Assembly: GCA_015179125.1 (NCBI GenBank)
Contig: WHVA01000170.1
Location: 124,001-188,000 of the forward strand
Source: Gautieria morchelliformis
Lineage: Eukaryota; Basidiomycota; Agaricomycetes; Gomphales; Gomphaceae
Length of the DNA: 64,000 nt
Direction of reading: 5' to 3'
The notes beneath the pieces were generated by a model. That model was not told the DNA's origin. It did not search any database and worked only from the letters and a program-made list of their open reading frames with translations. The translations under genes and the position numbers were made by a program. Below are positions 56,775 through 64,000 of the stretch, one piece after another. How positions within the stretch are numbered: the first letter of the stretch is position 1; each line of letters begins with the position of its first letter.

Positions 56775-57549
56775 ATGTCTTCGTCCTCGAATGGAACAAC
56801 GCAGAAGAATATACCCAATGCTGAAGCCCATGCAGAACTCTACCATGCAGGCATCGAGATGCGCCGCAAAGTCATGGTGAGAATGCTTCCTCCATAGGCA
56901 AGAACAGAATGGCGAGTGTCCACAGGGCGATGAATATGTAGATAATCAGTTGAAGAAGGTAATGGACCGATCGCTAGCCTGGTATCTGACTAACCATGCA
57001 TGTTGTATAGGGTGTCTCTGAGTTTTCGCAACCGATGCAGCAAGTACGCACACGTTCTCGCAAAACATACCTCTGATACTAATGCAACATTCCTTCTGCG
57101 GAAAGCTCGTATCCGAGGTGACGAGGTTAACAAGTGCGTTTGAAGTGATGAGTGACGTCTTAGTAGATTGCATGGGGGACTATTTGGACCCGCCCCGGTC
57201 TTGAGCTGAAGCAACGCAGTTTGATCAACATCGCGTTACTTGCATCACAGAACCACCCTGCAGAGGTCGGGCCACCATTTTTTCATGCACACTAGCCGCC
57301 GACTCACTCTCATGTTCAGCTTGCAGGTCATATTAGGTGTCACCCGATGCCGTTTAGTCAAATCTGACACGCTCTAACTTCGGATTATGCTCCAGGGGTG
57401 CCGTCAATAATGGTGCGACAGAAATCGAGATTCGCGAGACTCTTCTGCAAACAGCAGTCTACTGTGGAGCGCCGACTGGTATGGCAAGCTTCCGTACTGC
57501 AGAGGCCACGATCCAGGCCTTGAAAGAGGAGGGGAAACTGCGGGCGTAG
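56775..57549 (+). CDS. Carboxymuconolactone decarboxylase (CMD)-family protein
   Basis: ATG 56775 opens MSSSSNGTTQKNIPN, and exons then give HAGIEMRRKVM, GDEYVDNQLKK, GVSEFSQPMQQ, a short exon ending KLVSE, then IAWGTIWTRPGLELKQRSLI, NIALLASQNHPAE, LAGHIR, and a last exon GAVNNGATEIEIRETLLQTA with VYCGAPTGMASFRTAEATIQ (stop 57547-57549). This is a full CMD/AhpD-fold chain (PF02627), with the C-G-x-P helix end typical of gamma-carboxymuconolactone decarboxylase. Most fungal relatives have no proven substrate, and a role in aromatic or keto-acid metabolism is inference. The conserved blocks require six short introns, one of which (57117-57173) uses donor GTGACG. Confidence 0.8.
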
Positions 57550-58939
57550 CCTAGATAAGAGCGGCCTGTTACATATGCCAAGATTTTCACATAAGATGTA
57601 CGACCTGTACAGCTTCGAACTCGACGCCATCCCTGCATATTCTCAGAACCTTAGCACGACCCCACCAAACGCATGTATCGATTGGTACGTGGATAAATCC
57701 TTATAGGTAGCTCGAGCTGGAGAGAAGGCCGGAGAGTACGAGACAAGGAGAATCAGGTAAAGGTTGTGAAAGGATAGAAATGTCCAAGGAGCGTACACCC
57801 TCGCGCACGCGGAGCACACCCTAGCGATCTCCCGCATGAAATACTCCCTTTCCCCTGCTGCCCACGATGCACAATAACCGCAACGCTGCGTAGTGTGTAG
57901 AACCTATCAGTGCCCAAGAACGGTAACATTCACGGCCGTGAGTGCGTCCTTGTATTCCCTCCATGGGTCCATTTTATATGAATAGTAAGTGGTGTGCCCA
58001 GCATGTGGCATTACTACAGAAAGAAAGAATTTATAGTCTGTTCTTCACGACTGTAGTACTGCGATGGGCGGTCGTGATGGATGGCCATACCATTAGGACA
58101 TTATGCGTCTGCATCGAGTGGAAAGGTAACCCAAGAAAGCGGACTTCTTTATCCTTGCTTTTGTTTTTATTTAACCATCAGCACTTTTCCTATTTGTTAG
58201 ATCCATCCTATCTGCGGCTCCTCTCAGATGCCTTCACGAAAAAGGGTAACACCCATTTGGGGCCTAATAGTACCACAGTTTCGGAGCCTAGCTCTTTGTA
58301 TGACCAAACCAAAGCCTTCGATGACATCGCCCCTCTCGCCCCCACCCCCCCTCAAAGAAGTAAGCTTCATAATCGATCATAAGACACTGGCGTAGTATTA
58401 GGCCTGGGCTTGGTATCGGGCGGAAAGTCCAAGAACTTAGTGTAGCCTGCCCCCAGTGTGATCATTTTCTGTGGGTGATCACGCCCGGCAACGTGACAAG
58501 TCTTGACTCCACTTTTTTCCAGTGCCACTAAACCTTATTTCTGAAACATAACACCTTGAAGACACCTCCAACTGCTTCTCAGGCGCCGACTGGATGGCCA
58601 AAACGAATACCTTCCACAATGTGTATATCACTTGGCGCTAACAAGACCAAGTATATCAGAATAATCTGGTGCGACGTCTCCCATGTCAAGGATAACTCAT
58701 GCATCGTGAATGCTTTGAAGGAACACTCTTCCGAGGTCGGAGGCGCCGCCGTACTCGCAGTCGAGGTTACGGTATGAATTGTCGGTGTGGTGGTTGGACT
58801 AGCGAATCAACTTTCTACCGCAAGGGACGCAGGCCGATGCATATTACTGTAGTCTACTTTCACAAACTCTGGGCTACTCATATCTGAAAGGGATATAAAT
58901 ATCGGAAATAAGCAAAGGCAGGCGGTCATACACATGCTG
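57550..58939. other. Intergenic region with weak ORFs
   Basis: 57942-58382 (plus) is an open frame of 146 codons with no recognisable domain. 58556-58777 and 58699-58887 (plus) overlap each other and may be exon pieces of an unknown gene (VKDNSCIVNALKEHSSEVGG). I cannot support a gene model. Confidence 0.35.
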
Positions 58940-60138
58940 CTACTCTCTAACGGGCTCGAGCTCGTAGGAACTGGAGGCTCCTGCACTCGAGCTAGACTGA
59001 CCCTCGACGATTCCTGTACCATCCGTGCGTTTGTCCAACATGTTGGGGCGTGTACGGCTGCGCCATCCAAATATGAGTGTGCTGACACGTTGGTCTTCGC
59101 TCTCGCCGACCTCTTGCGCTGGTGTACTGCGGAGGTTCATCGTGAGTCTGTTAATCATAGTAACGTTGAGACTGGCAGAAAGATGGGAGAGAACATGCGT
59201 CAGCTGTGCTTCATGGGCCCTAGACAGACAAACGTGGCGCACACGGTGGCAGGGCTGTGTAGAATGGTCCATGGTAGCTCTCTGAGGACACGGAGGAAGA
59301 GAATAGCGTAGGGTGCGTACAGGACATTAATGTTTTTGATTTGGGGCTGCCATGAACGTTGTTTAAAGCCGTATCCGAGGTTGAATAATCCTGCACGACT
59401 CACCGGAGCATAGAGAGACATGAACAGCCAGACAGCGTTTGCGGAGAAAATAAGCCTGTGAGCGTGATTGTGGGCATTGGGGGGGAGTCTCGTTGGGGCT
59501 GGCTGCTTACAAAAAATACAAAGCACCATCCTGCGAGATGCGACGGAGGAGCTTCGGGCCGCGGTTAAGCAAGAAACCCTGCCACGTCTTTGCCATTGTG
59601 AGCGCGAATACGCAGATGTCGAAGGCGAGGCCGATAGAAAGGTAAGCGCTGGGTGCTGGCCTGGGTGTGCGGGGGAGGCGTGAATGCGGAAGTGAGACAC
59701 GTAGGGGACGCGGACGTACAGTGAAGGTGCTGTCGTGAAGATACAAACTGGAACACGAGATGCGTAATTTCTCACAAATGGTATCTTCGTTGGCGGCTCA
59801 CTGTAGAACAGACGAGAGTAGGCCCGTGGAAATGGGATCGCTTTCGAGCAACAAGATCGGCTACGTGTGCTTTGTAAGGTCCCAGATGGTCACTTACGAG
59901 TTGATCCGGGGCTCAAAAATTGCCAGAGGCCAACGATGACTTGGCCTGCGATGAGCGCACAAAGGAATGATAGCACAAAACGGCTACGGTTATATATTGC
60001 ATACACCCTGCGGGGGTGGAAATGATAAATAGTTGGATACACGTGGAAAGATCGTACCGGAGGGCGAGCAGTAGTTCCGGAAGGGCGAGGACGACGACGC
60101 CACCGGCTAATGGTTGGAAGAGAATCAATTTCTTGCAT
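58940..60138 (-). CDS. DUF6533-like multi-pass membrane protein (5' end missing or unresolved)
   Basis: Minus-strand exons encode KLILFQPLAGGVVVLALPEL and then, after a clean intron, LRVYAIYNRSRFVLSFLCAL and IAGQVIVGLWQFLSPGSTR, then YLSIGLAFDICVFALTMAKT and ISQDGALYFL, then SANAVWLFMSLYAP. The final part is INRLTMNLRS and a hydrophilic Ser-rich tail ending SSYELEPVRE. This is the layout of the fungal DUF6533 family (N-terminal LRVYALY-type block, several transmembrane helices, conserved RLxLNLR near the end). The N-terminal helix exons expected upstream are not found before the Gypsy sequence starting near 60240, so the gene may be truncated. Function is unknown, and the family is expanded in mushrooms. 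Confidence 0.6.
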
Positions 60139-60239
60139 CTGAGGGGAGTGTTATTTATATATATTGGTTACGAAAGCTGAACGCTGTTACGTCTGCGAGA
60201 CAGTGCATCAGGGTCACGATCGATTCGTAGGCCATACTA

Positions 60240-61950
60240 TTGGTACTCACTTCAATACTCCAGTTGGTATTGAAGACAGCTCATGGGCGCCTCTCCCCAC
60301 ACCTAACATTCGCTAGATTCCTGCCCCACTTGGCAGGCCTGCCCTATTCCCCTTCGTGGGACAACCTCTTCTTCATCACCCCTCTCTACAGATTCCTGCC
60401 TCGCCTGGCGGGCCTGAGCCTCGTCTATTCGCGGGATAGCCTTACCCCTTCATGGGTCGCCCTCCCCCATATCAATCCTTCGCACAGCTTTCTGCCCTAC
60501 TTGGCGGACCTGGATCATCTCTCCTATTAGACTCTGACTCATTCTCCGCAACTCTTGCCGATGACCATCCTACACCTCCAAATACCAGCCCTATTGACTC
60601 TGTACCACCAGCGTGTTTATTCACCTCTATTAGCTCTCATTCCGATTTGTCCTTCATCATCCATGTACACCTTCCCGGTCTCTCTAACTCAATCCCTACT
60701 CTCATTGACTCTGGTGCCACTTCCAATTTTATTGATAACTCCTTTTCCTCTCGTCCTGGTTTTGTATGTACATCACTCCGTTCGCCGATCGCTCTCTCCC
60801 TTTTCGACGGAAAGCCAGCCACTGGTGGTTTCATTCACAAATACCTAGATACTAGTCTCACCTTCAGCGACTCCTCTTCGCAGGACGTTTCGCTACTTGT
60901 CACAAAGTTACACCCTTCAGCCGCAATAGTTCTTGGGCTTCTGTGGCTTCGCTCTACGAAACCCACCATCGATTGGGGCTCTCTTTCAATTACCTTTCCT
61001 TCCAGCACCGGTTTCATGCTCCCACGTATGATGGTCGCCATGGCCTGTACGATGGTTTCTCCGCCGGCTATCTTCGACAGTATCCCCGAACTCCACACTG
61101 CGTCGATGACATCGCCACCGCTAGTTCCTGGTTCGCACCCGTCCCTGCCGTCCTTGGGTTACATCCCGAACACAGAGATTGGACCACTCTCCTACGTCCC
61201 GGTCCTTCCACCGGACGTTGCTTCTTCGCCCGCTCCTATTCCGAATCTTTCTGGTTACAAACAGACGTTCAACGTGGATGGCGAACCCTTGCTTCTCTCA
61301 ACCAAGCCGATCAAGGATCACTCCTCTGAGTCCTCTATATCACTTCCCAACAATCTCATTCGTTCATTTTCAGTCACGAAAAAACCAATTATAGAAACCG
61401 AACCTATCCGACCAAAAACAGAGCCCGTTCCGAGTCATTCTCGTCCCTGTACACCATGTACAGAATTACTGATTGATGACCACCTCCCATTCCATTCTTC
61501 ACCTCCTGATCCACCTCCGACGAGGAGGGTAACGCCGCATATAAGCCTAATCAGCGCAGCCGCCTTTGAACTAATCATGAAACTTGGCGAAGAAGAAACC
61601 TTCATGTTAAACATGCACCCTTCCATCCCTGAGCCGAGTTCGCTTCGCGCTGTAGGCAACACACCAGCCCCGACCACACTCCTCCACGAAAACCCTTTAC
61701 CGAAGGACGAGTTAGAAATGTTCAGGGCTGTGGTACCAGAGGAGTACCACGACTTCTTCGATATCTTCTCGCATGCTAAAGCCAAAAACCTGCCCCCACA
61801 TCGCCCGTATGACCACACCATCGAAATCGAGAATGATGGCACACCACCTCACGGCCCCATATACCCACTCTCGAACAGCGAATTAGAGGCTCTCCGTGAA
61901 TATCTCGAAGACATGCTTGGCAAGGGATTTATCCGCTCCTCCCATCCAGA
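60240..61950 (+). mobile_element. Ty3/Gypsy fragment A (protease to start of RT)
   Basis: The plus-strand frame 60452-62107 is open. It has a Pro/Ser-rich region, then an aspartic protease with LIDSGATSNFID, AIVLGLLWLRS and PTIDWGSLSITF, a spacer, and the beginning of the pol core (PHRPYDHTIEIENDGTPPHG, LEALREYLEDMLGKGFIRSS). Just where RT should continue the sequence switches to a different Gypsy. Upstream, 60300-60520 contains three imperfect repeats of about 75 bases (AGATTCCTGCC, TGGCGGGCCTG). No LTR or gag head was found, so the fragment is truncated on both sides. Confidence 0.85.
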
Positions 61951-64000
61951 CGACAGATACGGCGGAAGTCAAATCCGGACCCGCCCTTGTCGATTGCGGG
62001 GCCACTGGTCAGTTTATAGACCGGGACTATGTGGAACGGAACTGACTGACCACGCGGAAGTTGCAACGTGCAATCCTGGTGTTCAATGTGGATGGAAGCC
62101 CCAATGAGGCAGGGTCCCTCACAGAGATAGTAGACACAATTCTCCGCTACGGTGGACACTCAGAATGTACTTCCTTTGCAGTAACCAGCCTGGGGAAGCA
62201 AGACGTCATCCTCGGATTTACCTGGCTTCAGGAGCACAACCCGGAGATCAATTGGCAGACTCGGAAGGTACTGATGAGTCTATGCCCAGCCAAGTGTCAC
62301 ATGTGCCGGTCGGAAGTGCGGAAGGAGCGCCAGGAGCAGCGGAAGACCAAACGGCTCATACAGACATGTCGTCCTGGCCCCCATCCACTGCTTGCAGAAG
62401 AAGACTCGGAAGCGGAATTTGAACCGAGTCCCACTTCCGATTCCGATTCCGACTCCGACGTCATCCGACTTGGCCCGGAAGACACTCTGGCGGAAGGGGA
62501 GCGCTTGCTGTACGTAAACCTTCCACCGGAAGTGGAACACATCTGCGCCACCGGAAATATTTCGCAACGCCTTGCTGAAGCCTCCAAGAAGCATGATAGA
62601 GTGGAGGCGGAAATTCTGGAGTACCTGCGGGAGTTCGAGGACGTCTTTGCCAAGGAGTCGTTTGATGCCCTGCCTCCACGGAAGCTGTGGGACCATGCCA
62701 TCGAGTTTGAGCCTGGGTCAAAGCCCACCAACTGCAAGGTCTACCCGCTGTCACCCAAGGAGCAGGTAGAGCTCGATGCATTCCTTGCGGAAAACCTCCG
62801 TACAGGGAGGATCCGCCCCTCTAAGTCACCCATGGCATCTCCGGTGTTCTTCATCAAGAAGAAGGACGGCTCGCTCAGACTTGTGCAGGATTACCGGGCC
62901 TTGAATGCGATCACGATTAAGACCTGGTACCCCATTCCACTCATTTCCGAACTAATCACACAACTCCGCGGGGCAAGGTACTTCACTAAGCTGGATGTCC
63001 GCTGGGGCTTCAATAATCTTCGGATCCGGGAGGGTGACGAGTGGAAGGCCACATTCCGCACCAACCGAGGACTCTTTGAGCCACAGGTCATGTTCTTCGG
63101 CCTCACCAACAGTCCCGCCGCATTCCAGACGATGATGAATGACATTTTCCGTGACATGATAGCAGAAGGGGTTGTCTGCATCTACCTCGATGACATCCTC
63201 ATCTTCACAAAAACAATGTCCGAACATCGGGAAGTCGTGCGGAGAGTGTTGGAACGGCTCTGGGAATACAACCTGTGTCTCAAGCCGGAAAAGTGTGAAT
63301 TTGAGCAGACACAGATAGAGTATCTTGGGGTGATTGTGTCGGAAGGAAAGGTGGAAATGGACCCAGTCAAAGTTTCTGGTGTATCGGATTGGCCCGTGCC
63401 GCGGAACAAGAAAGAGGTCCAGTCCTTCATTGGGTTTGTCAATTTCTACCGGCGGTTCATCAAGGACTTCTCCTGCCACGCTCATGCCCTCTTTGACCTC
63501 ACCAAGAAGGAGGTTGGATGGCAGTGGGGAGAGCTGGAACAGGCCTCCTTTTACAAACTCAAAGAGCTGATCACTTCTGCCCCGGTCCTGATCTTTCCCG
63601 ACGACTGTCACCCTTATCGATTTGAGGTGGATTCTTCCGACACAGCTACCGGAGCGGTCTTGTCACAACAGTCATCGGAAGATGATGGGGGATGGCATCT
63701 GATTGCCTTCTTCTCTAAAAGCCTTAGTCCGGTCGAGTGGAACTACGAGATCCACGACAAGGAGATGCTGGCAATCATCCAAGCGCTGGAGGAGTGGCGA
63801 CACTTCCTCGAGGGTGCTCTATGCCCGTTTGAGATCTGGACAGACCACAAGAACCTGGAGTATTTCCACACTTCTAAGAAGTTGAACTGACGACAAGCAT
63901 GGTGGTCCCTACACCTGTCCCAGTTTGACTTCATGCTCCACCACCGCCCCAGCCGCACCATGGGCAAGCCCGATGCCCTATCCCACCGTGCGGATCATGG
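61951..64000 (+). mobile_element. Ty3/Gypsy fragment B (protease, RT, RNase H)
   Basis: Starts abruptly inside a protease (ALVDCGATGQFID) and runs off the window end. A TGA at 62043-62045 interrupts the protease. The frame 62061-63890 gives DVILGFTWLQEHNPEINW, a Ser/Asp repeat (SDSDSDSDV), then a full RT with FFIKKKDGSLRLVQDYRALN, YFTKLDVRWGFNNLRI, FFGLTNSPAAFQTMMN and the YLDD box in CIYLDDILIFTK. An RNase H follows with FEVDSSDTATGAVLSQQ and WTDHKNLEYF. A second TGA (63888-63890) precedes RQAWWSLHLSQFDF. Both TGAs fall where related elements have Arg. Integrase would lie beyond 64000. Confidence 0.92.

Overview
The window looks like nuclear DNA of an Agaricomycete (mushroom-forming basidiomycete). 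The coding exons are split by short introns (about 40-65 bases, GT-AG with CTAAC/CTGAC-like branch points). The gene content includes a SPIN90/Ldb17 actin-patch protein, a CaMKI-like kinase, alpha-kinase modules and a DUF6533-like membrane protein, families that are common or expanded in Agaricomycetes. The transposons are of fungal type (Copia, Gypsy, MULE, hAT-like). No bacterial, viral, rRNA, tRNA or CRISPR feature was recognised.

The left half (1-31450) is repeat-dominated. A segment of about 2.1 kb carrying a C2H2 zinc-finger ORF occurs twice in direct orientation (1-746 plus 4983-6337, and 29399-31450). The first copy is split by a complete but dead Copia element (747-4977; 167-bp LTRs, 5-bp target duplication). 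A second, different Copia (15067-20192; 124-bp LTRs, 5-bp target duplication) carries an AT-rich foldback insertion in place of its RNase H region and a TTCC-rich minisatellite between gag and pol. Between them lie a degenerate spliced DDE integrase-like gene (9327-10954), two related arrays of a 33-bp repeat with a palindromic core (near 11.1-11.8 kb and 14.1-14.7 kb) that bracket an alpha-kinase pseudogene, and a separate zinc-finger N-terminal half of an alpha-kinase gene (20788-21352). A 968-bp hAT-like MITE with an 8-bp target duplication sits at 25661-26628.

The middle (31972-49154) is the gene-dense, ordinary part. It holds a CaMK, SPIN90/Ldb17, a kelch-repeat protein, a conserved unknown, an OTT_1508-like deaminase-domain protein, a fungal-type cyclase and a 3-hydroxyisobutyrate-dehydrogenase-like enzyme whose gene appears to use two GC-AG introns. 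A TKL-like kinase domain follows at 49745-50685.

The most interesting object is 50792-56543. It is a 5.75-kb Mutator-like (MULE) transposon with 37-bp terminal inverted repeats and a 9-bp target duplication. It encodes a Ulp1-like (C48) cysteine protease domain, three SUMO-interaction-like motifs and, in the same reading frame downstream, a MULE transposase with a SWIM-like finger and a CCHC knuckle. It lies between the kinase and a carboxymuconolactone-decarboxylase-family gene. The right end (58940-64000) holds a DUF6533-like membrane protein gene and an unusual head-to-tail join of two Gypsy fragments. Across the Copia, MULE and Gypsy elements many of the in-frame stops are TGA where a related copy or family has Arg, the pattern expected of CpG to TpG decay.
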